Positions 50,732-59,687 of a stretch of 64,000 bases of DNA are shown piece after piece; the stretch's first letter is position 1; each line of letters begins with the position of its first letter. Source of the stretch: CAVVSD01 sp963750895 (lineage in GTDB: Bacteria > Actinomycetota > Thermoleophilia > Solirubrobacterales > Solirubrobacteraceae). The stretch covers positions 124,001-188,000 of the forward strand of contig CAVVSD010000006.1 in assembly GCA_963750895.1 (NCBI GenBank), written 5' to 3'. Under the pieces are notes generated by a model. It had not been told where the DNA came from. It made no database searches and saw nothing but the letters and a program-made list of their open reading frames with translations. A program made the translations under genes and the position numbers.

Positions 50732-51413
50732 CGACGAGGGCGCGCCGCTCGTCCTGCTCGTCGACGACGACGCCGCGATCCGGCGGACCGTGACCGCGGG
50801 CCTCGAGCTCGAGGGCTTCCGCATCGTCGGCGCCTCCGGCGGCCGCGCGGCGCTCGAGGCGGCGGAGCGCGTGCGGCCCGCGGCGATCCTGCTCGATCTC
50901 GCCATGCCCGACCTCGACGGCACCGAGGTGCTGCGGCAGCTGCGCGAGCGCGGCGACCCGGTGCCCGTGTGCGTGCTGTCGGCGCGCGACCAGGTCGACG
51001 ACCGCGTCAGCGCCCTGCAGGGCGGCGCGGACGACTACGTCGTCAAGCCGTTCGCCCTCGAGGAGGTCGCCGCACGGCTGCACGCCCTGCTGCGGCGCCG
51101 GCCCGCGGGCACCGGCGAGGTCCTGCGCGCCGGCGACCTGCGCCTCGATCCCCGTGGGCGCAGCGCGCACCGCGGCGACCGCGACCTCGAGCTCACCGCC
51201 CGGGAGTTCGACCTGCTCGCGCTGCTCATGCGCAACCCCGGCGAGGTGCTCGACCGCGCGCGGCTGCACGAGGAGGTCTGGGGCTACACGTTCGACCCAG
51301 GGACGAACGTCGCGGACGTCTTCGTCGGCTACCTGCGGCGCAAGCTCGAGGCGGGCGGGGAGCCGCGCGTGCTGCACACCGTGCGCGGGATCGGGTTCGT
51401 CCTGCGAGCCTGA
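50724..51413 (+). CDS. OmpR-family response regulator
   Basis: Two-component regulator of 229 residues: receiver domain with the acidic pair in LLVDDDAA, phospho-acceptor Asp58 in ILLDLAMPD and Lys in DDYVVKPF, then a winged-helix DNA-binding domain (LTAREFDLLALLMRNPGEVLDRARL, VFVGYLRRKLE, HTVRGIGFVLR). It closely follows the MprA/PrrA layout. The GTG lies in the end of the RTX gene and the kinase begins 6 bases after its stop. The divergent RTX promoters are natural candidate targets. Confidence 0.92.
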   Translation: MADDEGAPLVLLVDDDAAIRRTVTAGLELEGFRIVGASGGRAALEAAERVRPAAILLDLAMPDLDGTEVLRQLRERGDPVPVCVLSARDQVDDRVSALQGGADDYVVKPFALEEVAARLHALLRRRPAGTGEVLRAGDLRLDPRGRSAHRGDRDLELTAREFDLLALLMRNPGEVLDRARLHEEVWGYTFDPGTNVADVFVGYLRRKLEAGGEPRVLHTVRGIGFVLRA

Positions 51414-51419
51414 TCGGGG

Positions 51420-52772
51420 ATGAAGAGCCTTCGGGGTCGCCTGACGCTCGGCGTCGTGCTCGTCCTCGCCGCGGTGCTGACCGCGGCGGGGGTGCTCGTG
51501 TCGCGCTATGTGGACTCCTCCGAGCGCGATGCGTTCGACGACCGCCTCGAGCGGACCGCGCAGCTCTCGGAGGCCACGGCGCTCGACGCCGTGCAGAACG
51601 GCCTGCCCGAGAACGACCGCCGCCTCGACGCCGCGCTGGACGCCACGGCGACGTCGCTGCGCCTCGTCGTCGGGCCGACGGTGCTGCTCGACACGGGCGC
51701 GCCGCCCCCGCGGCGCCCGCGCCTGCGCCTCGGGCTGCAGACGTTCGAGAGCGGCGGGGAGCGCTACCGCGCGTACTCGACGACGCTGCGCGATCCCGAC
51801 CTGGAGGGCATCGCCCGGCTCGAGGTGGTCTCCGGCCTCGGGGCGCTCGAGAGCCGCCAGGCGGACCTCGACCGCCGGCTGGTCGGGCTCGGCGCGCTGG
51901 CGCTGCTGCTCGCGGCGGCGGGGACGTGGTTCGCCGCCGACCTCGTGCTGCGCCCGGTGCGGCGGCTGCGCTCGCTCGCGTCCAGCATCGCCGACGACGA
52001 GGACCTCGATCGGCGCGTGCCGGACGACGCCGGCCCGGCGGAGCTCCGGTCGCTCGCGGCGAGCCTGAACGCGATGCTCGAGCGGCTCGGCCGCTCGACG
52101 GCCGACCGCGAGCGCGCGCTCGCCGCGACGCGCCGCTTCGCCGCCGACGCCGGCCACGAGCTGCGCACGCCGCTCACGAGCGTGCAGGCGACGCTCGACG
52201 CGCTGCGCCGCCACCCCGAGCTGCCGGACGGGCGGCGCGCGGAGATGCTGGGCGACGCCGCCACCGAGCAGCGGCGGATGGTCGACCTGCTCGACGGACT
52301 GCAGGCGCTCGCGCGCGGTGACGCGCCGGACGCCGAGCACTCCACCGTCGATCTCGCGGAGGTCGCCGACGCGGCCGTCGTCGCGGCCGCCGCGCGGCAT
52401 CCGGACGTCGCGATCGATGCGGAGCTCCCGGAGACGGCGGTGACCGTCCGCGGCTGGGAGCCGGGCCTGCGGCTGCTCGTGGACAACCTCGTGGAGAACG
52501 CGGCCGTGCACGGCCGCGACGGCGGCAGGGTGCACGTCTCGCTCGACGACGGGCCGGTGCTGCACGTCGACGACGACGGCGGGGGCGTCCCGGAGGACGA
52601 GCGCGGGCGGATCTTCGAGCCGTTCGCCCGCATCGACGGCACGGACAGGCCGGGCTCCGGCCTGGGCCTCGCGCTCGTGGACCAGCAGGCACGCCACCAC
52701 GGCGTGCGCGTCGCGGTGGGCGACTCGCCCCTGGGCGGGGCGCGCTTCACCGTGAGCTTCTCGCTGCTCTAG
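51420..52772 (+). CDS. Membrane sensor histidine kinase (HAMP-HisKA-HATPase)
   Basis: Kinase of 450 residues. One helix at about 8-28, an extracytoplasmic sensor of ~130 residues, a second helix at about 158-176, a HAMP segment, HisKA with His246 in AGHELRTPLTSV, and a HATPase domain with NLVENAAVHG, DDDGGGVPEDE and GSGLGLALV. The signal is unknown; the neighbouring calcium-binding secreted proteins and signal peptidase suggest an envelope stimulus. Overlaps the signal peptidase gene by 4 bases convergently. Confidence 0.92.
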   Translation: MKSLRGRLTLGVVLVLAAVLTAAGVLVSRYVDSSERDAFDDRLERTAQLSEATALDAVQNGLPENDRRLDAALDATATSLRLVVGPTVLLDTGAPPPRRPRLRLGLQTFESGGERYRAYSTTLRDPDLEGIARLEVVSGLGALESRQADLDRRLVGLGALALLLAAAGTWFAADLVLRPVRRLRSLASSIADDEDLDRRVPDDAGPAELRSLAASLNAMLERLGRSTADRERALAATRRFAADAGHELRTPLTSVQATLDALRRHPELPDGRRAEMLGDAATEQRRMVDLLDGLQALARGDAPDAEHSTVDLAEVADAAVVAAAARHPDVAIDAELPETAVTVRGWEPGLRLLVDNLVENAAVHGRDGGRVHVSLDDGPVLHVDDDGGGVPEDERGRIFEPFARIDGTDRPGSGLGLALVDQQARHHGVRVAVGDSPLGGARFTVSFSLL

Positions 52773-53383
52773 CGGATGCCGATGCGGCTCGGCGGCCAGT
52801 ACGTCGCGAACGCCTTGCCGATCACCCAGTCGTCGGGGACCGGGCCCCAGTAGCGGCTGTCGTCGGAGTTGCCGCGGTTGTCCCCCATGAGGAACAGGCT
52901 GCCCTTCGGCACCGTGATGGGCCGCGTCATGTCGCAGCCGTCGCCGCCGGCGCAGGACGCCGCGAACGGCGCGGGCTGCGCGCGGCCGTTGACGATCGCG
53001 AGCCCGTCGCGGACCGCGACCGTGTCCCCGCCGGTGGCGACGACGCGCTTGATGAAGGTCTGGTCGGAGTTGTTCCTCGTCGGCCTCGCGCACGGCTGAT
53101 CGTCACGGGCGGGCGCGCCGCACTGGGCCGGGATGCCGTCCGCGCCGGCCGGCGGGTGGAACACGATGATGTCGCCGACCTTCGGCTCGGCGCCCAGCCG
53201 GGTCGTCACGCGCTGGACGAGCACGCGCTCGCCGACGTCGAGCGTCGGCTCCATCGACCCGCTCGGGATCCGGTACGGCTTGACCGCGTAGGCCTGCACG
53301 GCGAGCGCGAGGAAGATCGCGATCGCGACGATGAAGACGAGCTCCACGAGGGAGTTCTTGCGGAGCGCCGCGACCCGGGACAT
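52769..53383 (-). CDS. lepB: Signal peptidase I
   Basis: Membrane serine protease of 204 residues that cleaves Sec signal peptides. One N-terminal helix (LVELVFIVAIAIFLALAVQA) is followed by box B YRIPSGSMEPTL with Ser43, box D FIKRVVATGGD with Lys112, and box E LMGDNRGNSDDSRYWGPV. Catalytic Ser/Lys dyad is complete. The central insert with two pairs of cysteines (around 88-98 and again in ASCAGGDGCD) is unusual. It lies 16 bases downstream of the deacetylase gene on the same strand. Confidence 0.92.
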   Translation of the reverse strand: MSRVAALRKNSLVELVFIVAIAIFLALAVQAYAVKPYRIPSGSMEPTLDVGERVLVQRVTTRLGAEPKVGDIIVFHPPAGADGIPAQCGAPARDDQPCARPTRNNSDQTFIKRVVATGGDTVAVRDGLAIVNGRAQPAPFAASCAGGDGCDMTRPITVPKGSLFLMGDNRGNSDDSRYWGPVPDDWVIGKAFATYWPPSRIGIR

Positions 53384-53399
53384 GACGCCGGAGTATGGC

Positions 53400-54059
53400 T
53401 CAGGCGGCGGAGCCTGCCGCCGACACGAGGCCCTCGAGGGAGCCGGTGACCTCGCCGCGGCGGATCGGGACGCAGCTCTCGGGGAGGTCGCGGACGAACC
53501 GCGCGCCCTCGTCGGCGGCGATGTCCAGGAAGCGCTCGAGGTGTGCCATCGCCCCCGTGGGGAGGTCGTGGAGCACGAGCAGCGCGTGCTCGGACGCACG
53601 GCACTGCTCGACCGCGACGGGCAGCCAGCCCTCCGGATCCTTCCAGTCGCCGGGCACCGCGTTCCAGGTCACGACCGTGTAGCCGCCCTGCACGAGGTGG
53701 TCCACCGCGACGGGGTTCAACAGCCGCTCGTCGAGGTTCCCGCCGCCGCCGAAGGGGCGGAACAGCCGGTCCGGATGGGCGAGGTCGCCGAGCAGCTCCT
53801 GGGTGAGGTCGATCTCGCGGCGGACGCGGTCCGCGTCGTCCACGCGCCCGAGGGGCACGGAGTGCGTGTACGTGTGGTTGGCGATCCAGTGGCCCTCCGC
53901 GTGCGCTCGCTCCGTGAGCCGGCGCAGCTGGGGCCGGGCCAGGCGCTCCCCGAGCACGCAGAACAGCGCGGGGATCTCGCGGGCGGCGAGGGTGTCGAGG
54001 ACCTGAGGTGTGGTCTGGAGGTCGGGGCCGTTGTCGAAGGAGAGCGTGATGTCGTGCAC
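53400..54059 (-). CDS. NodB-like polysaccharide deacetylase with an altered metal site
   Basis: Protein of 219 residues in carbohydrate esterase 4 style. The NodB motif 1 is SFDNGPD (Asp9, Asn10) where the usual second Asp, a metal ligand, is Asn. Motif 2 NHTYTHSVPLG keeps both histidines, and motif 3 is RLFRPFGGGGNLDERL. No signal peptide is present, so it may act in the cytoplasm, possibly on a small amide like allantoin/imide rather than a glycan. The GTG lies after the dppF stop by 12 bases; TAGCCT (54069-54074) nine bases upstream of it is a possible separate promoter. Confidence 0.72.
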   Translation of the reverse strand: MHDITLSFDNGPDLQTTPQVLDTLAAREIPALFCVLGERLARPQLRRLTERAHAEGHWIANHTYTHSVPLGRVDDADRVRREIDLTQELLGDLAHPDRLFRPFGGGGNLDERLLNPVAVDHLVQGGYTVVTWNAVPGDWKDPEGWLPVAVEQCRASEHALLVLHDLPTGAMAHLERFLDIAADEGARFVRDLPESCVPIRRGEVTGSLEGLVSAAGSAA

Positions 54060-54071
54060 GGACCCCTGAGG

Positions 54072-55076
54072 CTAGCCCGCGCCTTCTCCCGGCTCGACCG
54101 GGAAGTGACAGGCGACCTGGTGATCGTCCGCGATCGTCGCCAGCGGCGGCTCCTGCTCCGCGCAGACCGCCTGCGCCCGCGGGCACCGCGTGCGGAACCG
54201 GCAGCCGCTGGGCGGGTCGACGGGGGAGGGCGGCTCGCCGCTGATCGCCGCGTGCGCCTTGGCCTTCGGCGCGAACGGATCGGGGCTCGGGATCGAGTCC
54301 AGCAGCGCGACCGTGTACGGGTGGCGCGGCGCGCGGTACAGCGCCTCAGCCGGTCCGACCTCCACGAGCTTGCCGAGGTACATGACGCCGACGCGGTCGG
54401 AGACCTGCTTGACCAGGGCGAGGTCGTGGGCGATGAACAGGTACGAGAGCCCGAGCTCGGCCCGCAGGCGCTCGAACAGGTTCAGCACCTGCGCCTGGAT
54501 GAGGACGTCGAGCGACGAGACGGCCTCGTCGCAGATGATCAGCGCGGGGTCGAGGGTCAGCGCGCGGGCGATCGCGACGCGCTGCGCCTGGCCGCCCGAG
54601 AGCTGGCGCGGGCGCCGGCGCCCGTAGACGTCGGGGTCCATCCCCACGAGGTCGAGCACCTCGCGCGCCCGCTCGTGGCGGCTCGCCCGCGAGCCGATGC
54701 GGTGGGCGACGAGCGGCTCCTCCACGAGCTCCATGACGCGCCACGTCGGGTCGAGCGAGCCGAACGGGTCCTGGAACACCATCTGCATGTGCCGGCGCGC
54801 CTCGAGCAGCTCGCCTCGCTTCAGCCCGACGAGCTGGCTGCCCCGGAACATCACCGATCCGTCCTTCGGCGGCGGCGCCTGCAGCACCGAGCGCGCCAGG
54901 GTCGACTTCCCGGACCCGGTCTCGCCGACGATCCCCAGCGTCTCGCCGGGGCGGACCTCGAACGACACGTCCGAGACCGCGTGCACGACGCCGCCCTTCA
55001 CGCCCCCGCGCCCCCGCACCGTGAACTCCTGCACGAGCCCGCGCGCCTCCAGCAGCGGGCCTCCGTTCGTGTTCAT
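54072..55076 (-). CDS. Oligopeptide/dipeptide ABC transporter ATPase (DppF/OppF type)
   Basis: Second ATPase of the peptide importer, 334 residues. Walker A is GETGSGKSTLARSVL (with Thr in the loop), signature LSGGQAQRVAIARAL, Walker B LIICDEAVSSLD, and the C-terminal oligopeptide-type extension CRFRTRCPRAQAVC, whose four cysteines often bind an iron-sulfur cluster. ATG 55076 overlaps the previous stop by 4 bases. Confidence 0.92.
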   Translation of the reverse strand: MNTNGGPLLEARGLVQEFTVRGRGGVKGGVVHAVSDVSFEVRPGETLGIVGETGSGKSTLARSVLQAPPPKDGSVMFRGSQLVGLKRGELLEARRHMQMVFQDPFGSLDPTWRVMELVEEPLVAHRIGSRASRHERAREVLDLVGMDPDVYGRRRPRQLSGGQAQRVAIARALTLDPALIICDEAVSSLDVLIQAQVLNLFERLRAELGLSYLFIAHDLALVKQVSDRVGVMYLGKLVEVGPAEALYRAPRHPYTVALLDSIPSPDPFAPKAKAHAAISGEPPSPVDPPSGCRFRTRCPRAQAVCAEQEPPLATIADDHQVACHFPVEPGEGAG

Positions 55077-56065
55077 CGCGCCGCCACCTCCGCCGTGTCG
55101 CGCACCGGGTGCCAGCAGGCGTAGCGATGCGACGGCTCGTGCTCGGTGAGCGGCGGCGCCGCCTCGCGGCAGTCCTCCTGCGCGTTGGGGCAGCGCGGCT
55201 CGAACGGGCACCCGGCGCCGAGCGTGGTGAGGTCCGGCGGCCGGCCCGGCACGACCGGCAGCATCGTGTGCGGCGGGCGCTCGAGCCGGGGGATCGCCTC
55301 CAGCAGGGCCTTCGTGTACGGCATGCGCACGTTGCGGAACAGCTCGCGCGTCGGCGCCTGCTCGACCGCACGGCCCGCGTACATGACGATCACCTCGTCC
55401 GCGAAGCTCGCGGCGAGCCCGAGGTCGTGGCTGATCATCACGAGCGCCATGCCGAGCTTCTCCTGCAGCTCGAGGAGCAGCTCCATGATCTGCGCCTGCG
55501 TGGTCACGTCGAGCGCCGTGGTCGCCTCGTCGGCGATGAGCAGCCGGGGCTGCGAGGCCAGCGCGATGGCGATCATGACCCGCTGGCGCATGCCGCCCGA
55601 CAGCTGATGGGGGTACTCGCCGAAGCGCTGCTCGGCCGCCGGCAGCCGGACGAGCCCCAGCAGCTCGAGCGCCCGCTCCCGTGCGGCGGCCTTGTCGAGG
55701 TCCGCGTGCGCGTTGACCGCCTCGGTGATCTGGGTCCCGACGCGCATCGTCGGGTTCAGCGACCGGGCCGGATCCTGGAAGACCATCGCGACGTCGGCGC
55801 CGCGGTGGCGACGCATCTCGCTGTCGTTCAGCCCGATCAGCTCCGTGCCGTCCAGCCGCGCGGAGCCCGTGACCTGCGCGTAGTCGGGCAGCAGCCCCAT
55901 GATCGCGCGCGAGCTGACCGTCTTCCCGGAGCCCGACTCGCCGATGATCGCGAGCGTCCGGCCCGCATCGAGCTCGTAGCTCAGCCCCGCGACCGCCTGC
56001 ACGGGAGCGCCGCGGCGCGCCTCGAAGCGCACCCGGAGATCGGAGACCTGCAGCAGCGGGGTCAT
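55073..56065 (-). CDS. Oligopeptide/dipeptide ABC transporter ATPase (DppD/OppD type)
   Basis: First ATPase of the peptide importer, 330 residues. Walker A GESGSGKTVSSRAIMG, signature LSGGMRQRVMIAIAL, Walker B LLIADEATTALDV, and the C-terminal CPFEPRCPNAQEDC cysteine cluster. It pairs with DppF. ATG 56065 overlaps the permease stop by 4 bases. Confidence 0.92.
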   Translation of the reverse strand: MTPLLQVSDLRVRFEARRGAPVQAVAGLSYELDAGRTLAIIGESGSGKTVSSRAIMGLLPDYAQVTGSARLDGTELIGLNDSEMRRHRGADVAMVFQDPARSLNPTMRVGTQITEAVNAHADLDKAAARERALELLGLVRLPAAEQRFGEYPHQLSGGMRQRVMIAIALASQPRLLIADEATTALDVTTQAQIMELLLELQEKLGMALVMISHDLGLAASFADEVIVMYAGRAVEQAPTRELFRNVRMPYTKALLEAIPRLERPPHTMLPVVPGRPPDLTTLGAGCPFEPRCPNAQEDCREAAPPLTEHEPSHRYACWHPVRDTAEVAAR

Positions 56066-56943
56066 CCGACGCTCCAGCGCGAGCGCAGCGCGTCGCCGAG
56101 GAGGTTGAACGCCAGGACGGTCACGAACAGGAACGCGCTCGGCAGGAGCACGTACCGCGGGGTCGCGCTCAGCGTCTGCTGGCCGTTGGAGATCATGTTC
56201 CCCCAGCTCGGGTCGGGGGCCGGGACGCCCAGCCCGAGGAAGCTCAGAGCGCCCTCGAGGATGATGATGATCCCCATGCCGAGCAGGGCGAACGTGATGA
56301 GCCCGGGGAGGATGTTCGGCGCGATGTGCCGCACCAGCGTGCGCCACGCGGGCGTGCCCGACAGCCGCGCGGCGGTCATGAACGTCTGCTCGCGCAGCTG
56401 CAGCGTCGCCGCGCGTGCGATGCGTGCGAACGCCGCGACGGAGAAGAACGCCAGCGCGAAGATCGTGTTCGTCTTGCTCGGGCCGAGGCTCTGCGCGATG
56501 GCCAGCGCGAGCACGAGCGAGGGGAACGCGATCAGCACGTCGAGGACGCGCATGATGATCGGGTCGACCCTGCCGCCCCAGTAGGCGGCGAGCGCGCCCA
56601 GCGTGCCGCCGACGAGCAGCCCGAGGAGGTTCACGGCGACCGCGATCTCCAGCGAGGCCTGCCCGCCGTGCAGCAGGCGGGAGAGCTCGTCGTTGCCCAC
56701 CTGGTCGGTGCCGAACGGGTGTCCCGGCGAGAACATCGGCAGGTTGCTCTCCAGGATGTCGCCGTCGTTCGGCGCGGGCAGGCCCAGGATCGTCGGCCCG
56801 AGGAAGCAGAGGACGACCATGAAGGCGATGATCCCCGCCGGGATCGTGACGGCGAGCGAGCCGGTCAGGGCGCCGCCACGTCGCTGCGGCTCGGCGGCGG
56901 CGCCGGCGAGCTCGAGCGGTGCGGTGGTCTCAGGTGCCGCCAT
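56062..56943 (-). CDS. Peptide ABC transporter permease (DppC type)
   Basis: Membrane subunit of 293 residues with an N-terminal soluble tail, a first helix (VTIPAGIIAFMVVLCFLGPTI) and the OppC domain GTDQVGNDELSRLLHGGQASLEIA. The EAA-type loop that contacts the ATPase is in AARLSGTPAWRTLVRHIAPNI. It overlaps dppB by 14 bases and dppD by 4. Confidence 0.9.
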   Translation of the reverse strand: MAAPETTAPLELAGAAAEPQRRGGALTGSLAVTIPAGIIAFMVVLCFLGPTILGLPAPNDGDILESNLPMFSPGHPFGTDQVGNDELSRLLHGGQASLEIAVAVNLLGLLVGGTLGALAAYWGGRVDPIIMRVLDVLIAFPSLVLALAIAQSLGPSKTNTIFALAFFSVAAFARIARAATLQLREQTFMTAARLSGTPAWRTLVRHIAPNILPGLITFALLGMGIIIILEGALSFLGLGVPAPDPSWGNMISNGQQTLSATPRYVLLPSAFLFVTVLAFNLLGDALRSRWSVG

Positions 56944-57949
56944 GGCGCACCCGCGGGTCGAGGACGGCGTAGAGCAGGTCCGTGATGAGGTTCGCGATGA
57001 CGACCACGACCGCGAAGACGAGGACGATCCCCTCGATCACCGGGATGTTGCGGTTCGAGATCGCCTGCAGCAGCTCCCGGCCGATGCCGGGCAGCGCGAA
57101 GATCTGCTCGATGATCACGGTCGCGCCGATGAGCGTGCCGAGGTTCAGGCCCACGATCGTCAGCAGGCCGAACAGCGAGTTGCGGAACGCGTGGCGGGTG
57201 AGCACGCGCCACGGTCCGACGCCCTTGGCCTTCGCCGTCGTCACGTAGTCCTGGCTCTGCATCTGCTCGACGATGTCCGCGCGCAGCAATCGGGTGTAGA
57301 AGCAGAACAGCGGGAAGCCGATCGCGATCGCCGGCAGCACGAGCGACCGGAGGTTGTCGACGATCCCGTCGCCGATCGGCACGAAGCCGATCGCGGGCAG
57401 CACCGCGAGCTGCACGGCGAAGACCCAGACGAGCACGAGCGCCAGCACGTAGTTGGCGACCGAGAGCCCGACCATGCTCACGGCCATGCTGACGCGGTCC
57501 ATCACGCCGCCGGGTCTGCGCGCCGCGAGCAGCGCGACCGGGACGGTCAGCGCGAGCGACACGAACAGCGCCAGGAGCACGAGCTCCGTGGACACCCCGA
57601 GCGCGCTGCCGATGACGCTCGTCACCGACCGCTGGTCGGAGAGCGAGGAGCCGAGGTCCCCGGTGACCACGCCGCCGAGCCAGTCGACGTAGCGCTCGAT
57701 CATCGGCCGGTTCGTCCCCAGCTGCTCCTCGAGCTGGGCGACCTGGTCGGGCGTGGCGTTCGGGCCGAGGAGCTGCTGGGCCGCGCTGCCCGGCAGCGCC
57801 TCGACGACGATGAACGTCAGCAGCGTGACCCCCCACAGGACGGGGATCGCCGCCAGCAGGCGGCGCCCGACGAGCCGCAGGGCCGGCGAGCCCAGCACGC
57901 CGCGCGTGCTGGGTCGCCGGGCCTGCGCGAGGGTCGTGCTTGCCGTCAC
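56930..57949 (-). CDS. Peptide ABC transporter permease (DppB type)
   Basis: Membrane subunit of 339 residues starting with GTG. It shows the DppB layout: first helix LLAAIPVLWGVTLLTFIVVEALPG, periplasmic loop with RYVDWLGGVVTGDLGSSLSD, and EAA-type loop TTAKAKGVGPWRVLTRHAFRNSL. A 4-base overlap with the binding-protein gene precedes it. Confidence 0.9.
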   Translation of the reverse strand: MTASTTLAQARRPSTRGVLGSPALRLVGRRLLAAIPVLWGVTLLTFIVVEALPGSAAQQLLGPNATPDQVAQLEEQLGTNRPMIERYVDWLGGVVTGDLGSSLSDQRSVTSVIGSALGVSTELVLLALFVSLALTVPVALLAARRPGGVMDRVSMAVSMVGLSVANYVLALVLVWVFAVQLAVLPAIGFVPIGDGIVDNLRSLVLPAIAIGFPLFCFYTRLLRADIVEQMQSQDYVTTAKAKGVGPWRVLTRHAFRNSLFGLLTIVGLNLGTLIGATVIIEQIFALPGIGRELLQAISNRNIPVIEGIVLVFAVVVVIANLITDLLYAVLDPRVRHGGT

Positions 57950-59574
57950 TGGCCGGTGCCGCTCGTCTTGTAGACGTCAGGCCAGCTGACGGGCGGGTTC
58001 ACGGCGACGGCCGGCAGCTTCGTCGTCAGCCCAGGCCCGTAGACGCCCTTCCGGGCGAGGTTGGCCGGTGCGAACGCGAACATGAACGGCGCGTAGGACT
58101 TGTCGCTGATGAGCTTGCCCGCCGAGTCGTACAGCTCCTGGCGCTTGTTCTCGTCGAGCGTCGCCGCCGCGTCGGTGAGCGTCTTGTCGAGCTCCGGGTC
58201 CTTCACGCCCGTGAACGGCGAGTGGGAGTTGAACCGGAAGCCGACACCCACGCCGATCGCGGGATCCCAGGCACCGGCCGTCTGCAGCATCGACTGCCAC
58301 TTGCCGCCGAACGCCTTGATGAGCCCGGCCAGGTCGTAGGACTCGATCTTCGTCTTGATCCCGGCCTTCGCCCACTGGCTCTGCAGCGCCTCGATGGTCT
58401 GCTTGGCGACGAGCACGTTGATCGTGCCGAGCGTCACCTGCAGGCCGCCCATCTCGGAGACCAGCTGCTTCGCCTTCTCGAGGTCGAAGGTCTTGTAGCC
58501 CGGCACCGTCGGCTTGTAGAAGAGCCCGCCGGGACCCGTGAACGTCTGCGAGTTCGGATACCGGTTGTTGAACAGGCCCTTGCGGATCGCCTCGGCGTCC
58601 GTCGCGTAGTAGACGGCGTCGCGCGCCTTCTGGTCGTCGAACGGGGGCGCCGTCGTGTTGAGCTGGATGACGTAGGGCGACGTCGACAGCATCTGCGTCG
58701 TCGTCAGGTTCGGCTGCTTGGACGCCTGGTCGACGAGCGCGGGCGTCGAGATGCCCTCGTAGGCGTCGGCCTGGCCTGCCTGCATCGCCTGGTAGGCGGC
58801 CTGATCGCCGCCGATCGTCTTGAACGTGATCTTGTCGAGGTACGGCCGGCCCTGGCGGAAGTAGCCGGGGTTCTTCTGCAGCACGAGCTGGTTGCTCGGG
58901 CTGTTGGAGACCACGGTGAACGGCCCGGCGCCGACCGGCTTCTGCTTGAACGCCTTCTCGCCCACCTTGTCGAAGGTCGTCTTCGACGCCATCCAGTTCA
59001 GGTTCGACGAGATGAACGATCGGGACACGGCCGCGAACGGCGCGGTGAAGTGGATCTCGACCGTGTCGTCGCCGGACGTCGTGACCGCCGGATCCTCGAG
59101 CTTGGGCCACGAGCTCTTCGGGTTGCACGTGCACGGCGACGCGAGCGAACGGTCGAAGTTCCACTTCACCGTCGCGGCGTCCAGCGGGCTGCCGTCCGTG
59201 AACTTCACGCCCGGGCGCAGCTTCACGGTGAACGTCTTGCCGTCGCTGGAGAGCGTCCCGCTCTCGGCGAGCTCCCCGACGACCTCGCCGCCCTCGACGA
59301 GCTTGAAGAGCTGGCCGTAGATCGTGTCCATGTACGGCTGGTTCGCGGCGCCGTTGGTGTTCGTGGCCGGATCGAGACCCGCCGGCCACGACCCGGCGAA
59401 CGCCGCCTCCTCGAGCACCGTGATCTCGCCGCCGCTCGTGGCGGCGGGCGGGTTGTCCGCTCCGCTGTTGTCGGAGCTGTTGTCGGCGGCGTCGTTGCTG
59501 CTCCCGCCACAGGCGGAAAGCGCTATCACGAACGCGGCTAAGACGCCGAACGTGACCGGCTTGAACCGGTGCAT
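57946..59574 (-). CDS. Peptide ABC transporter substrate-binding lipoprotein
   Basis: Solute-binding protein of family 5, 542 residues from ATG 59574. A lipobox LSAC (Cys at about 22) follows the N-terminal hydrophobic signal. After a Ser/Asn/Asp-rich linker come the family signatures TFTVKLRPGVKFTDGSPLDAATVKWNFDR (seen in parts), VGAGPFTVVS and FDDQKARDAVYYATD. GTG 59577 directly precedes the ATG; the ggaggagaaggg ribosome binding site fits ATG 59574 better. It heads the five-gene operon, with dppB, dppC, dppD and dppF all overlapping. The peptide or nickel-like ligand is unknown. Confidence 0.92.
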   Translation of the reverse strand: MHRFKPVTFGVLAAFVIALSACGGSSNDAADNSSDNSGADNPPAATSGGEITVLEEAAFAGSWPAGLDPATNTNGAANQPYMDTIYGQLFKLVEGGEVVGELAESGTLSSDGKTFTVKLRPGVKFTDGSPLDAATVKWNFDRSLASPCTCNPKSSWPKLEDPAVTTSGDDTVEIHFTAPFAAVSRSFISSNLNWMASKTTFDKVGEKAFKQKPVGAGPFTVVSNSPSNQLVLQKNPGYFRQGRPYLDKITFKTIGGDQAAYQAMQAGQADAYEGISTPALVDQASKQPNLTTTQMLSTSPYVIQLNTTAPPFDDQKARDAVYYATDAEAIRKGLFNNRYPNSQTFTGPGGLFYKPTVPGYKTFDLEKAKQLVSEMGGLQVTLGTINVLVAKQTIEALQSQWAKAGIKTKIESYDLAGLIKAFGGKWQSMLQTAGAWDPAIGVGVGFRFNSHSPFTGVKDPELDKTLTDAAATLDENKRQELYDSAGKLISDKSYAPFMFAFAPANLARKGVYGPGLTTKLPAVAVNPPVSWPDVYKTSGTGQ

Positions 59575-59577
59575 CAC

Positions 59578-59687
59578 ACCCTTCTCCTCCCGTCATGCGC
59601 CACCGGGTCCCCACCCGGCACGCGCTCCCGGCCCGAACGTAGCACAGGTCAGGCGGCCTTAGAACTGCCGCGTATGTTGCGCTCGGG
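59578..59687. promoter_or_regulatory. Upstream region of the peptide transporter operon
   Basis: Between the minus-strand binding-protein gene and the end of the thiamine enzyme gene. Read on the minus strand it offers TTCTAA - 17 bases - TACGTT (weak -35/-10), a strong ggaggagaaggg ribosome binding site, and a leader hairpin CCGGGT-CCCC-ACCCGG (59603-59618). Confidence 0.4.
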
